Shown here piece after piece: positions 1 through 15,360 of a stretch of 64,000 nt of DNA (its first letter is position 1; each line of letters starts with the position of its first letter). Made by a program: the position numbers and the translations under genes. Source of the stretch: an uncultured Pseudoflavonifractor sp. (GTDB lineage: Bacteria > Bacillota > Clostridia > Oscillospirales > Oscillospiraceae); contig NZ_CALXGI010000006.1 of assembly GCF_944387805.1 (NCBI RefSeq), positions 24,499 to 88,498 of the forward strand. Direction: 5' to 3'. A model generated the notes under the pieces. The model made no database searches. It saw only the letters and a list, made by a program, of their open reading frames with translations, and was not told where the DNA came from.

Positions 1-126
1 CTGGGGGGAAGGCAGGTCGGTCTCGCGGTTGGTCAGGGTGTTCAGGCCATGCTGCATAGCGGGAGAAGTGGACTTATAGGTCACCTTCTCGCGGCCCTTA
101 CGGACGAGCTGGTTAAACGTAGGCAT
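1..126 (-). CDS. rpsL: 30S ribosomal protein S12, N-terminal 42 codons (gene runs off the left edge)
   Basis: The first 42 residues match ribosomal protein S12, including the start MPTFNQLVRKGREKV and the TNRET..LPSPQ stretch that precedes the conserved S12 core. S12 lies at the decoding centre of the small subunit and monitors codon-anticodon pairing. The ATG at 126 follows a strong AAAGGAGG site at good spacing. The frame is open to the window edge, so the rest of the gene, including the streptomycin-related loops, is outside. It follows the L7Ae-like gene on the same strand, the usual start of the str operon in Firmicutes. Confidence 0.95.
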   Translation of the reverse strand, partial: MPTFNQLVRKGREKVTYKSTSPAMQHGLNTLTNRETDLPSPQ

Positions 127-197
127 GGTTTTCCTCCTTTCTTAGACGATGATAGAATATATTTTAACAGAATAACCGTAAGATTATTCCGCTAAAA

Positions 198-440
198 TCA
201 ACGGATCAGAGCCGCCACAGCGCTCCCTACGGCAATGCCGCAGGCGGCGCCCAGCTCCTTCATGGCGGGGACATGCTCCACAGCAATCCCCTTCTCCCGG
301 CAGAGCGTCTCCACCGGCTCGGTTACACGGGGATCGGCATCCTCTGCCAGAAAGACGCGCACCGCTCTCCCGTCCCCAATCGCCCGTTTTGTCTGCTTGA
401 CACCGGCCACCTTGGGGCCATTTTTCAGCTCCGAGAGCAT
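198..440 (-). CDS. L7Ae/L30e/S12e/Gadd45-family ribosomal protein (YbxF/RplGB-like)
   Basis: An 80-residue protein with the compact alpha-beta L7Ae fold pattern: KNGPKVAGVKQTKRAI near the N terminus, a central VFLAEDADP, and a C-terminal CGIAVGSAVAAL. L7Ae-like proteins bind kink-turns in RNA; the Firmicutes YbxF/YlxQ group is ribosome-associated. The position between rpoC and rpsL is the classic ybxF location. The ATG at 440 has a GAAGGAGG site 8 bases upstream. Transcription appears to start from a sigma-A promoter at 524-552, so this gene heads the rpsL operon. Whether it is a structural ribosomal protein or a k-turn regulator is not shown by sequence. Confidence 0.88.
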   Translation of the reverse strand: MLSELKNGPKVAGVKQTKRAIGDGRAVRVFLAEDADPRVTEPVETLCREKGIAVEHVPAMKELGAACGIAVGSAVAALIR

Positions 441-495
441 CTGTGCGCCTCCTTCTTCCCGTTTTCTTACGCAAAAAACAGTGCATTGATACGCC

Positions 496-517
496 TTGCG
501 CAGACATACCTGCGCAA
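496..517 (-). promoter_or_regulatory. Leader hairpin at the start of the L7Ae-rpsL transcript
   Basis: TTGCGCAG (496-503) and CTGCGCAA (510-517) form an 8-bp perfect stem with a 6-base loop. It sits at or just after the predicted +1 of the promoter at 524-552, so the mRNA would begin with a hairpin. It could protect the 5' end or be an autoregulatory site; no homologous leader is recognised. Confidence 0.4.
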
Positions 518-523
518 TTTGAG

Positions 524-552
524 ATTATAGCATAGGCGGATTGGATAGTCAA
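524..552 (-). promoter_or_regulatory. Sigma-A promoter for the L7Ae-rpsL (str) operon
   Basis: On the minus strand TTGACT (552-547) and a consensus TATAAT (529-524) are separated by exactly 17 bases. Transcription would begin near 517 and read L7Ae then rpsL. This promoter lies downstream of the rpoC terminator, so the str operon can be expressed independently of rpoBC. Confidence 0.8.
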
Positions 553-689
553 GCACAAAAATACCGGAAAACGCGGTGTTTTTGCAGTTTTCTTCCCTTT
601 CGGGCACTGATAACAATTTTACCCCCACACCCCGGCTTCCTTTCTATGGAAAACGTACAGATTACTCCCCTACCCTGACTGCTCCGGAC

Positions 690-731
690 AGAAAAATGTG
701 CTCCGCCGCCCTCTGAGAGGCGGCGGAGCAC
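690..731 (-). terminator. Rho-independent terminator of rpoBC
   Basis: A 13-bp G+C-rich perfect stem (698-710 with 719-731, 8-base loop) is followed on the minus strand by ATTTTTC. It starts 19 bases past the rpoC stop codon. Confidence 0.88.
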
Positions 732-750
732 TGTGTTTTGCAGGATTTGC

Positions 751-4500
<3,750 letters not shown>

Positions 4501-4521
4501 AACTCTGTCGTCCTCCCTTTC

Positions 4522-8241
<3,720 letters not shown>

Positions 8242-8489
8242 CGTAGAAATAACACCTCGTTTTCTGATACTGCCGCGATTTTTTGCCTGTTCCATCAGGC
8301 CGAAAACCGCTTTCTCTGTCCTCTTCTTCGTCAAATCCTACAAAGGGGTACGCCGCGGACGTTCCGATACGCCCGCATGCGTTGAAACGATATTTGGGTT
8401 TCCTATTGCGCTTTTCTCATGTCCGTGTTAAACTGTACCCAAGCTGGGAGAGAATTGGGATGTATCTTTTCCGGCTATGAGAGCATTTA

Positions 8490-8518
8490 AGTATATCATG
8501 TGTAGTTGTATAAGTCAA
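8490..8518 (-). promoter_or_regulatory. Sigma-A promoter for rpoBC
   Basis: TTGACT (8518-8513) and TATACT (8495-8490) on the minus strand are 17 bases apart. The start point would be near 8483, giving an untranslated leader of about 240 bases before rpoB. No known riboswitch or ribosomal-protein leader is recognised in that leader. Confidence 0.75.
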
Positions 8519-8579
8519 TCCCCTTTGCAGGTGAAATTTGGAGAAATCCAGATTTTTATTTTGCCTTCCTGCCGGTTCT

Positions 8580-8619
8580 AAACGGTTCGTCCTCATTCGG
8601 GCGAACCGTTTTCTTTTTT
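8580..8619 (+). terminator. Terminator-like hairpin on the plus strand with no obvious upstream gene
   Basis: AAACGGTTCG (8580-8589) pairs with CGAACCGTTT (8602-8611), followed by TTCTTTTTT. This is a textbook plus-strand terminator, yet no plus-strand gene lies between rpoB and here. It may end a short RNA started within 8490-8570, or block antisense transcription before the sigma gene. The interval 8242-8704 otherwise holds only the rpoB leader and promoter. Confidence 0.6.
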
Positions 8620-8662
8620 CGCCCATCTGTCACAAAATCGTCTCTGCAGCCGTTATCATGGG

Positions 8663-8677
8663 TGAAACCAGGTTTCA
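8663..8677 (+). promoter_or_regulatory. TGAAACC-A-GGTTTCA palindrome upstream of the ECF sigma gene
   Basis: A perfect 7-bp inverted repeat with a single central base, 28 bases before the sigma-factor start codon. TGAAAC resembles the AAC-type -35 used by ECF sigma factors, so it may be part of an autoregulated promoter or an operator. No clear ECF -10 is seen. Confidence 0.35.
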
Positions 8678-8704
8678 GCATTACATAAGGAAAGAAGGGA
8701 CACC

Positions 8705-9229
8705 ATGGACGAACAGCAGCTCCAGGACGCCTTTTCCGCCGGGGACGAGGCCGCCCTCTCCACCGCCATCGACCGCTATGGACAGTCCCTGCTGCGCTAC
8801 TGCCACCACATTCTCTGTGACTATCACGAGGCTCAGGACGCGGTACAGGATACCTTTTTCAAAGCTTGGCGCTACCGGGAGCGGCTCAAGGCCGCCCCGC
8901 TCCAGCCATGGCTGTACCGGCTGGCCTATACCGCCTGTATCGACCAGATACGGCGGCGGAAGCGGCAGCTCTTCGCGCCCCCTCCTCCGCCTTCATCAGA
9001 CCCGGACTATATCGGCGAGGACCTGCGCCGTGCCCTGCTCACCCTCAGGCCGGAGGAACGTGCCATGGTCTTTGGCCGGGTCATGGAGGAACAGCCCTTT
9101 GAGGTCCTGGCCCAGCGGCACGGCATATCCGCCGCCACCGCCCGGCAGCGCTACCAGCGAGCCAAAAAGAAGCTGGCCAGGACTCTTGCTCCATCTCACC
9201 CATCCTGTGTAAAGGAGGATTGTTTATGA
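8705..9229 (+). CDS. ECF-type RNA polymerase sigma factor (sigma-70 family)
   Basis: 174 residues with the two-domain plan of extracytoplasmic-function sigma factors. Region 2 spans about residues 11-80, with the core-binding DAVQDTFFKAWRY helix and an RLAYTACIDQIRRRKR stretch for -10 recognition. A Pro-rich linker follows. Region 4 is at about 105-160, with the HTH ISAATARQRYQRAKKKL. The ATG at 8705 follows an AAAGAAGGGA site. The stop codon overlaps the ATG of the next gene (ATGA), so the two are translationally coupled, the usual arrangement of a sigma factor and its membrane anti-sigma partner. The stimulus is unknown. Confidence 0.9.
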   Translation: MDEQQLQDAFSAGDEAALSTAIDRYGQSLLRYCHHILCDYHEAQDAVQDTFFKAWRYRERLKAAPLQPWLYRLAYTACIDQIRRRKRQLFAPPPPPSSDPDYIGEDLRRALLTLRPEERAMVFGRVMEEQPFEVLAQRHGISAATARQRYQRAKKKLARTLAPSHPSCVKEDCL

Positions 9230-10623
9230 ACCGAACCCCGGATGAACAGCTGATATACGACGCCCTCTCCCAGGTGCACACGCCCTGCTGTGACATTGAG
9301 CAGGGCGTCCGCCTGCGGCTGGCTGCGGACAGCGACCGTCAGCGCCGCGCCCTCCCCCGGCGCACCCTTCTGGTGGCCGCCGCCCTGGCCCTCTTTTTTA
9401 TTATTGGCGCCGCGGCTGCCGGCGTCTCCGGCCTATGGCAGCACTTCTGGCCCGGCGCTGATATTCCCTCCAGTGCTGTTACCTCCCCCGGCGTCAGCCA
9501 GACCGCCGGAGACTACACTCTCATCCTGGAGGATGTGATGGCCGACGACAGCGGCATCATCCTGCTACTCTCCATCTCCCGTTCGGACGGCGGCCCCATA
9601 GACCCGAACACCCGGCTCAGCGGCCACGTCATGCACGCCAGCCTTCTGGCCGACGGTCAGTCCTTCGGCGGAGGAGGTATGGACACCCCCGTCCTCTCAG
9701 AGGACGGAACCACGCTCTTCTTCCGCTGTGAGCTGGAGGACCACCGTCTCTCCGCCGGAGTGACCCTGTCCGGCAAGCAGCTCACCTTTACGGCTGACGG
9801 CGTGGTTATTCCTCTCTACTCAGACAACGCCCTGGGCTATCAACCGGAAGAGACCGTATCTCTGGCAGACCTTGGGGAGTTGGATATCCCGGAATACAGC
9901 GCCGGACAGGACGTCGCCGCCCTGGAACAGGTCTCTATCCCTCTGCCGCTGGACGAGGAATTCCCCCAGTACCGGATACTGGGCGCGGCGGTCACCGAAA
10001 ACGGGCTGGGTATCCTTCTCAGCGACGGCACAGCCCAGAGCGGCGAACTGGTATGCAGCGGCGTCCTCCCGGAGGCTCTGATGGACACCAGAACTGGTGA
10101 GCGCTATTCCCTCTTCGGCGGCGACGGCGTCACCCTGTCCGACGGCATCAGAGGCGTACTTTACACCTTCCGTGACTGTCCCCTTACCGCCGCCGACCTA
10201 CCTTGGCTGGAGTTGATGGTCTCCTATCAGATGGACAAGGTCCTGTCCGACGCACCCTTCTCTCTCACCTTTACCGCCGACCAGAGCGCAGCTTTGACGC
10301 TGGATATCCAAACCACTGTGGACCTGAACGGCACAGCCCTCCAGCTCACCAGCCTGCGGCTCTCCGCCCTGGATGTCTCCTTTACCGCAGCCAACGGCAT
10401 CGGCAACCTGAGCACCCTCTCTGACCAGGACATCGCCCCGGTGCTCACCATGGCGGACGGCAGTCAGGTTGCCACCGTGTGGCAGGGCGGCTCCGGTGCA
10501 GCCAACGGCCCCTCCTCCGCCCACTTCCAGCCCGTAGACAACGACGGAAACCGCATTTTCCCCGACACTGCGGACATCGTCTCCGTCTCCCTGGCCGGAC
10601 AGGTCGTCTGGACCGCACCATAA
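9226..10623 (+). CDS. DUF4179-type membrane protein, probable anti-sigma factor partner
   Basis: 465 residues with one transmembrane helix at about 47-67, a short cytoplasmic N terminus and a large extracytoplasmic part. This matches the DUF4179 proteins found next to ECF sigma factors in Firmicutes. The cytoplasmic 45 residues (MNRTPDEQLIYDALSQV...) would hold the sigma factor at the membrane. The extracytoplasmic part is beta-rich and Gly/Thr/Ser-rich and lacks any enzyme motif. The ATG at 9226 is chosen over an in-frame TTG at 9220 because AAAGGAGG lies 8 bases before it. A strong terminator follows, so the operon has two genes. Confidence 0.78.
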   Translation: MNRTPDEQLIYDALSQVHTPCCDIEQGVRLRLAADSDRQRRALPRRTLLVAAALALFFIIGAAAAGVSGLWQHFWPGADIPSSAVTSPGVSQTAGDYTLILEDVMADDSGIILLLSISRSDGGPIDPNTRLSGHVMHASLLADGQSFGGGGMDTPVLSEDGTTLFFRCELEDHRLSAGVTLSGKQLTFTADGVVIPLYSDNALGYQPEETVSLADLGELDIPEYSAGQDVAALEQVSIPLPLDEEFPQYRILGAAVTENGLGILLSDGTAQSGELVCSGVLPEALMDTRTGERYSLFGGDGVTLSDGIRGVLYTFRDCPLTAADLPWLELMVSYQMDKVLSDAPFSLTFTADQSAALTLDIQTTVDLNGTALQLTSLRLSALDVSFTAANGIGNLSTLSDQDIAPVLTMADGSQVATVWQGGSGAANGPSSAHFQPVDNDGNRIFPDTADIVSVSLAGQVVWTAP

Positions 10624-10644
10624 CCTTATTTCTCCCCTTTTCAC

Positions 10645-10676
10645 GCCTCTCCCCCCACCGGGAGAGGCTCTTTTTT
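10645..10676 (+). terminator. Terminator of the ECF sigma/DUF4179 operon
   Basis: GCCTCTCCC (10645-10653) pairs with GGGAGAGGC (10660-10668), followed by TCTTTTTT. It lies 21 bases after the stop codon. Confidence 0.9.
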
Positions 10677-10766
10677 GCTCCGCCGCTCCTTTCGCCCGGT
10701 TTCCCGAAATTTTCTTCCCTTTCCATGGTAGGATTATGGAAGATTCTTCCTGAAAGAAGGGATTTT

Positions 10767-12158
10767 ATGCCTGACACGCTCTGGCACTCTCCCCGCACCT
10801 GCGGAGCCTGGCTGGCGATTCCGTGCGGAGCGGCGGGGGCGGCGCTGCTGATGCTGGCTCTGGTCCGGGTGATGGGGCTGCAATATGCCACCGTACCAGA
10901 CCGGTGGCTGATTTTTATGCTGGTGCTCATGCTGGCGGCCTTGTCTCTGGCCCTGCTGGCCCTGGAGAGCTGCGGCTGGCAGCTGTGTCTGCTCTGCCTG
11001 CTGCCGGTGGGGGCGGCCCTCTTCTACCGTGTGCTGTGCCTGGATTACTGCTCCTATGATTATTACGACTTCCTCGGCCCCTGGACGGCCTATTTCCGGA
11101 ACAACGGCGGCTTCGCCGCTCTGAAGGACAGCGTGGGAAACTACAATGTCCCCTATCTCTATTTTCTCGCCGCCCTCTCCTATCTGGACGTGCCCGATTT
11201 CTACCTGATTAAACTCTTCTCCGTGCTCTTTGATATAGTCCTGGCCTGGGGCGGCTTCCGGCTGTGCCGTCTCTTCTGCCCGGATGACAGCCCCCGCCCT
11301 TCCGTTGCCTTCTGCCTGCTCCTGCTGCTGCCCACGGTGGTGCTCAACGGCGCCTGCTGGTCCCAGTGCGACGCCATCTACGCCGCCCTTCTGCTCCACG
11401 CACTGGCCTGCGGCCTGGAGAAGCAGGGCGCCGCCTCTCTGGCGCTGGCCGGGCTGGCCTTCTCCGTCAAGCTTCAGACCGTCTTCCTTCTGCCCCTGTG
11501 GGCCGCCCTTTGGTTTACAGGACGGGTTAAAACCAGGCACCTGCCCCTCTTCCCCGCCGCCTTTCTGGCCGCCATCTTCCCGGCACTTCTGGCCGGGAAA
11601 CCCCTGCCTGATATTTTAATGGTATATGCAGCGCAGGCAAAGGCCTATTCCGCCCTCACGCTTAACGCCCCCTCGGTCTATGCCCTGTTCCCCGGCGCGG
11701 TGCCTGCGGAGGCCTCTTTTCCGGCCGCGCTGGGCACCGCCGCCGCCGGGCTGCTGGCGGCCGGCGTGCTGCTGGCCCTTTTTCTCAACCGGCGGCGGGT
11801 CCCCCAGCAAGCGCTGCTGGCAGGCGGCGCGGTACTGGCCATCGGGATTCCCTTTCTCCTCCCCCACATGCATGACCGGTACTTTTTTCTGGCAGATGTC
11901 CTCACCTTACTCTGGGCCTGCACCGACAGACGGCGCGTTTTCCTTGCGGCACTGGTCCAGACAGCTTCTCTGGGCGCCTACTACACCTATTTAAAGTTAG
12001 AGCGCGCCTTTCCTATGTCCGTAGGCGCCCTGCTCATGCTCTCCGCACTGCTGGGCGCCGCCTGGGGGCTGTTCCGGTCTCTGGCTTCTCCGGCGGACAG
12101 GCCTCAGAACGCGCAGGAGCGCCCCCGCCTGCACAGCAGACAGAGGCGCGCCGGATGA
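10767..12158 (+). CDS. Gpi18-like (COG5542) multi-pass membrane mannosyltransferase-type protein
   Basis: A 463-residue, very hydrophobic protein with roughly ten membrane segments. Landmarks of the GT-C-like Gpi18 family are visible: a luminal/external acidic loop after the first helices (DYYDFLGPWTAYFR), a central NGACWSQCDAIYAALLLHAL, FSVKLQTVFLLPL and LPHMHDRYFF. These proteins are thought to transfer sugars from lipid-linked donors to cell-surface acceptors; the acceptor here is unknown. The ATG at 10767 has GAAAGAAGGG upstream. It stands alone between a terminator and a convergent gene 3 bp away. The C-terminal 25 residues are Arg/Gln-rich and cytoplasmic-looking. Confidence 0.7.
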   Translation: MPDTLWHSPRTCGAWLAIPCGAAGAALLMLALVRVMGLQYATVPDRWLIFMLVLMLAALSLALLALESCGWQLCLLCLLPVGAALFYRVLCLDYCSYDYYDFLGPWTAYFRNNGGFAALKDSVGNYNVPYLYFLAALSYLDVPDFYLIKLFSVLFDIVLAWGGFRLCRLFCPDDSPRPSVAFCLLLLLPTVVLNGACWSQCDAIYAALLLHALACGLEKQGAASLALAGLAFSVKLQTVFLLPLWAALWFTGRVKTRHLPLFPAAFLAAIFPALLAGKPLPDILMVYAAQAKAYSALTLNAPSVYALFPGAVPAEASFPAALGTAAAGLLAAGVLLALFLNRRRVPQQALLAGGAVLAIGIPFLLPHMHDRYFFLADVLTLLWACTDRRRVFLAALVQTASLGAYYTYLKLERAFPMSVGALLMLSALLGAAWGLFRSLASPADRPQNAQERPRLHSRQRRAG

Positions 12159-12161
12159 GGT

Positions 12162-12596
12162 TCAGTCCTGCGTCAGCCGGTCCAGCTCCTGCCCTGCCAG
12201 CTCCACGGCCCGGTCCAGGTATTGCGCCACTGTGCCGGGCTCCGCCGCCACCCGGATGCGGCAGCGCTCCATGGGGATGAGAATCTTGACCGCTTCACTC
12301 TCCCCGATAGCCAAAGCCATGGCAGGCGTGACCTCCCCCAGCAGGCCGTTGGCGGCCAGCACGGTGACCACCCCCAGAATCATCTGCACCTTTCCTGCGT
12401 TGACTACGACTGCGTTCTCACCAGTGGCGCCGTCGTCCGCCCCCGCCTTCAGCATGCGGGCAGTGGCTCCGGAATTGGTCCCCAGGGCGCGGATATGAAG
12501 CCAGGGATAGTTCTTCTTCAGCTTCTCCACAAGGCTCTTCCCGATTCCGCCTCCCAGTCCGTCCACTACGGCTACAATAATATTTTCCCGTTTCAA
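12162..12596 (-). CDS. DUF3842 family protein
   Basis: 144 residues with the DUF3842 pattern: a beta strand followed by a Gly-rich turn (VVDGLGGGIGKSLVEKL), then RALGTNSGATARMLKAGADDGATGENAVVVNA. The Gly-rich turn suggests nucleotide or cofactor binding, but no reaction is known for this family. The start is a TTG at 12596 with a GGAG 10 bases upstream and an AGGA nearer; no ATG is available in frame. It is convergent with the membrane protein gene, leaving only 3 bp between stops. Confidence 0.75.
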   Translation of the reverse strand: MKRENIIVAVVDGLGGGIGKSLVEKLKKNYPWLHIRALGTNSGATARMLKAGADDGATGENAVVVNAGKVQMILGVVTVLAANGLLGEVTPAMALAIGESEAVKILIPMERCRIRVAAEPGTVAQYLDRAVELAGQELDRLTQD

Positions 12597-12642
12597 TTCC
12601 TACCGACTCCATTCGTTATCCATTTTTCGCTCTATCTACGCA

Positions 12643-12671
12643 ATTTTACCCTGTGCTGTGCAAAATTGCAA
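12643..12671 (-). promoter_or_regulatory. Sigma-A promoter for the DUF3842 gene
   Basis: TTGCAA (12671-12666) and TAAAAT (12648-12643) on the minus strand with 17-base spacing; start point near 12636, about 40 bases upstream of the TTG start. Confidence 0.6.
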
Positions 12672-12750
12672 ACAATTTTTACGAAAAAATCCCTTCGTCA
12701 TTTTGATTGACATAATAATTCTCCTGGCAGGATTTTCTGCCGGAAAAAGT

Positions 12751-12779
12751 TTGACACGGCGACTACAATGTGTTACAAT
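12751..12779 (+). promoter_or_regulatory. Sigma-A promoter for the small gene at 12820
   Basis: A consensus TTGACA (12751-12756), 17 bases, then TACAAT (12774-12779). Transcription would begin near 12786. Confidence 0.85.
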
Positions 12780-12819
12780 TTGGTTACAGTTTGATTCTAG
12801 TTGTTACAAGGAGGGCCTC

Positions 12820-13110
12820 ATGGCTGAAGAAAAGATTCCTCTGGTTTATAAAGGTCACCCGCTCCGCCGCAAAGATAATCTGATCTACTACGGCAGCATG
12901 GCGGATAAATACATTATCATGATGCAGATTATGGACACCAAGAAGGTAAAAGACCTGGATGTGGCCACTCGCGTGTCCGTGCAGCTGCAGCTCACCGACC
13001 CTGACCTGAAGAGCCGGGACCGGATGGTAAAGAAGACTGAAAAGGACAGCCTGTACAACGCCATGGATGTGGCTTCCGTCTGGCTGGAGCGCAGCCTCTC
13101 CTCTAAATAA
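12820..13110 (+). CDS. Conserved small cytoplasmic protein of unknown function
   Basis: 96 residues, no signal peptide and no membrane segment. Visible features are an N-terminal KGHPLRRKDNLIYYGSMADKYI stretch split by charged turns, a repeated Met/Ile-rich strand (IIMMQIMDTKKVKDL) and a C-terminal helix ending SVWLERSLSSK. It looks like a compact alpha/beta protein, and I do not recognise a named family. The ATG at 12820 has an excellent ACAAGGAGGG site and the gene has a near-consensus promoter of its own. Such strong signals suggest high constitutive expression. Confidence 0.75.
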   Translation: MAEEKIPLVYKGHPLRRKDNLIYYGSMADKYIIMMQIMDTKKVKDLDVATRVSVQLQLTDPDLKSRDRMVKKTEKDSLYNAMDVASVWLERSLSSK

Positions 13111-13191
13111 GAGGCTCCATTACCGCAACTTTACAAAAGAGAAAGCATTTTCGGCGCAAGCCGGACCAAATCTGTATGGAGGATGATACCA

Positions 13192-14103
13192 ATGATACCT
13201 GCCGGAAAGTTCCTGCGCGTCGCAGTTCTCGGCGCCGCCCTCTCCGCTATTACCGTCGCCGGCGCTTCTGCCGCCAGCGTGGGTGTAGGCACTGTTACCG
13301 CCGACGCCCTCCGCCTCCGCGAGAGCGCCAGCACCGACTCCACCATCCTGGCCACCGCTCCCAGCGGCGACACAGTCGTCGTCCTGGCGGACGCGGGCAA
13401 CGGCTGGTACAAAGTGGATTACAATTCCATTGAGGGCTATATGTCCGGGGAATATCTGGACGTGCAGGCAACTGCCGATGTGAAGATCGGCTACGGCAAG
13501 GTGAGCACCGGCGGCTCCACGCTGAACATGCGCAGCGGCCCTGCCACCAGCTACAGCCGCGTGGCCACCCTCAGCGACGGCGCTGTGGTGGACATTGTGG
13601 GCATTGATAACGGCTGGTACAAGGTTACATATAACGGCGCCACCGGCTACGTCAGCAGCGATTACATGATTACCGTAAAGGACTCCGCCGGTTCCCGCGG
13701 CGACAGCACCGCCGTCTCCTCCAACGCCAGCCTGGGCCAGCAGATTGTCGACTATGCTCAGAACTTCCTGGGCTGCGCCTATGTGTGGGGCGGCAACGGT
13801 CCCTCCTCCTTTGACTGCTCCGGCTTCACCAAGTATGTGTACTCCCATTTCGGCTACACCCTGAACCGCACCGCTACCGACCAGCTGGCAAACGGCGTGG
13901 CTGTAACCAAGGATCAGCTTCAGCCCGGCGATCTGGTGTTCTTCAACAGCGGATACACTTCCAAGCCTGTGTCCCACGTGGGTATCTACATCGGCAACGG
14001 CAAGTTTATCCACGCCTCCACCAACGCCTACATGGTTCAGATTGATGATCTCTCCAGCGGTTACTACTCCCGCGTCTATGTCTACGGCCGCCACATCATC
14101 TGA
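13192..14103 (+). CDS. Secreted SH3-SH3-NlpC/P60 cell-wall endopeptidase
   Basis: A 303-residue secreted protein. A Sec signal peptide (KFLRVAVLGAALSAITVAGASA) is followed by two bacterial SH3 domains at about 28-95 and 103-160, each ending in a GWYKV.Y...GY(M/V)S motif, then an NlpC/P60 cysteine peptidase. The catalytic triad residues are Cys209 (in FDCSGF), His262 (SHVGIYIG) and His274. Such enzymes cut gamma-D-Glu-meso-DAP bonds in peptidoglycan. ATG 13192 is preferred to ATG 13183 because GGAGG abuts the latter but lies 9 bases before the former. It is followed by a strong terminator. Confidence 0.92.
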   Translation: MIPAGKFLRVAVLGAALSAITVAGASAASVGVGTVTADALRLRESASTDSTILATAPSGDTVVVLADAGNGWYKVDYNSIEGYMSGEYLDVQATADVKIGYGKVSTGGSTLNMRSGPATSYSRVATLSDGAVVDIVGIDNGWYKVTYNGATGYVSSDYMITVKDSAGSRGDSTAVSSNASLGQQIVDYAQNFLGCAYVWGGNGPSSFDCSGFTKYVYSHFGYTLNRTATDQLANGVAVTKDQLQPGDLVFFNSGYTSKPVSHVGIYIGNGKFIHASTNAYMVQIDDLSSGYYSRVYVYGRHII

Positions 14104-14140
14104 GTATCATTTTTGAATCTCCATACATAACAGAAAAAGA

Positions 14141-14178
14141 GCGCCGCTGTCCTTCTTCAGGACAGCGGCGCTTTTCTC
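14141..14178. terminator. Bidirectional terminator between convergent genes
   Basis: A 12-bp perfect stem (14141-14152 with 14160-14171) has an A-rich run before it and TTTTCTCTTTC after it, so it can end both the NlpC/P60 gene and the minus-strand gene at 14186. Confidence 0.9.
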
Positions 14179-14185
14179 TTTCTTC

Positions 14186-14557
14186 TCAAAGGGTTCCGTC
14201 AGAGTCGTCCCCGCCGCAGCCAGGCTCCTCAGGCGGAATATTGGTGTACACAGGAGGCGTCTCCGTGTCCTCCAGGCTGCCCTCCGCTTTCAGCTCAGCG
14301 ATGCGGCTCTTGTTCTCCTCGATGGTCACCTTGGAGGCAGTGATCTTCTCGCACAGCGCCACATAGGCCGCCTCTGGAGCCATGCCCCGCTCGGCGTAAT
14401 AGAGCTTGCCGATCTCGATGTAAGCCTTTTTAATTGCGTCCTCCTCGGCGGAGTTGGCCAGATTCAGCTTGGCAATCTCGGCCAGCTGCCGGGATTTGGC
14501 CACGCCCGCCCGGCCCAGATCCATCGCTTTATCCTTCAGTTCATCAAAAAATGCCAT
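14186..14557 (-). CDS. Small helical protein of unknown function
   Basis: 123 residues, no signal peptide. The first two thirds are a long Ala/Lys/Glu-rich amphipathic helix (FFDELKDKAMDLGRAGVAKS..., then ITASKVTIEENKSRIAEL), likely a coiled coil. The tail is Pro/Gly/Asp-rich with a single Cys (PPEEPGCGGDDSD), resembling proteins in which a C-terminal zinc ribbon has been lost. The ATG at 14557 has GAGGAGG upstream. It is the host gene that flanks the left end of the prophage. Function is unknown. Confidence 0.7.
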   Translation of the reverse strand: MAFFDELKDKAMDLGRAGVAKSRQLAEIAKLNLANSAEEDAIKKAYIEIGKLYYAERGMAPEAAYVALCEKITASKVTIEENKSRIAELKAEGSLEDTETPPVYTNIPPEEPGCGGDDSDGTL

Positions 14558-14674
14558 AGGAAACAACCTCCTCATGTCTTCCCAACTTCTTCATCCGATT
14601 CAACAGGACGCTTCTTCGGAATCTGGGTTTATTTTAACCTCTTTTCTTGCCCGGCGCAATAGCCCTCAATATGA

Positions 14675-14691
14675 TTTAAGCCTTTTTTAAT
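14675..14691 (+). repeat. attL core: 17-bp direct repeat at the left prophage end
   Basis: TTTAAGCCTTTTTTAAT occurs here and again, identically and in the same orientation, at 46916-46932 just beyond the integrase gene. The bases on either side differ, as expected for a crossover core. It lies in an intergenic A+T-rich stretch (14558-14807) that holds no gene. Confidence 0.8.
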
Positions 14692-14800
14692 GTACTCGTA
14701 TTCCTTGCAACCATTTCATTCGATTTTATGGCGTATATTCGCAGGTTTTTAATCAATATATAACTTTTTATGATTCGTTATATTTCACATAAATAATGGA

Positions 14801-14811
14801 TTAGTAACAAG
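14801..14811 (+). repeat. Candidate integrase arm-type site, left end
   Basis: TTAGTAACAAG matches the consensus of three tandem 11-bp repeats at 46837-46869 beside attR. Paired arm sites at both ends are expected for a lambda-type tyrosine integrase. Confidence 0.55.
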
Positions 14812-14841
14812 GCCCTGCCGGAATGTTCCGGCAGGGCCTTG
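14808..14841 (-). terminator. Hairpin ending the prophage late operon
   Basis: A perfect 16-bp stem (14808-14823 with 14826-14841) directly after the holin stop codon. The following minus-strand sequence is TTGTTACTAA, a weak U-tract, so termination is likely but not textbook. Confidence 0.65.
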
Positions 14842-14843
14842 CC

Positions 14844-15350
14844 TTATTTGTTCTTACTCTCTGCCTGGACGGCGCTGTCATCCGCAGGCACCACTTTGTT
14901 GCCGGCCTCATCCACTGCTGTCTTAGCGGCGGCCAGGCCCTTGAGCAGGATGTCCGGCACGTCCACGCCCAGGGCCACCATGTTCTCCACGATGCTGGTC
15001 AGCTCATTGATGATGTAAATGGCCAGCACGAACCAGCCGATGAGCTGGAGGAAGGACAGGTCCAGACCCAGCACGGTGCCCACGTCGATGAACACGCAGG
15101 CGACGCCGAAGGCCAGGGCGATGAGCACCCAGTAAGACACCTTCTTGAGAATGCCTTTGGCGCCCTTGGCGCTGGACATGGTGCCCGTGGCCCTTGCTTT
15201 GAGAACGCCGTAGACATAGTCCACCACATTGAGCACAAAGAAGAAGGCAAACAGAGGCCAGTGGGTGCCGAAGGCATAGGACAGGCCCGTCAGGACGGCG
15301 CCCCAGATAAGATTGGCCTTGTCCGCAAATGCGGCGAAGATGTTTTCCAT
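14844..15350 (-). CDS. Phage holin (Holin_4_1 / toxin-secretion holin family)
   Basis: A 168-residue membrane protein with three to four hydrophobic segments: LIWGAVLTGLSYAFG, LFAFFFVLNVVDYVYG, WVLIALAFGVACVFI and LIGWFVLAIYIINELTS. The VDYVYGVLKA..TG...S.KG.KGILKK motif and IYIINELTSIVENM are hallmarks of the Holin_4_1 family. It would form the lesions that release the adjacent endolysin. The ATG at 15350 has GAGGAG upstream, and the gene directly follows the endolysin, giving a normal lysis cassette at the end of the late operon. The tail is a charged cytoplasmic helix. Confidence 0.9.
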   Translation of the reverse strand: MENIFAAFADKANLIWGAVLTGLSYAFGTHWPLFAFFFVLNVVDYVYGVLKARATGTMSSAKGAKGILKKVSYWVLIALAFGVACVFIDVGTVLGLDLSFLQLIGWFVLAIYIINELTSIVENMVALGVDVPDILLKGLAAAKTAVDEAGNKVVPADDSAVQAESKNK

Positions 15351-15360
15351 ATGTATCTCC

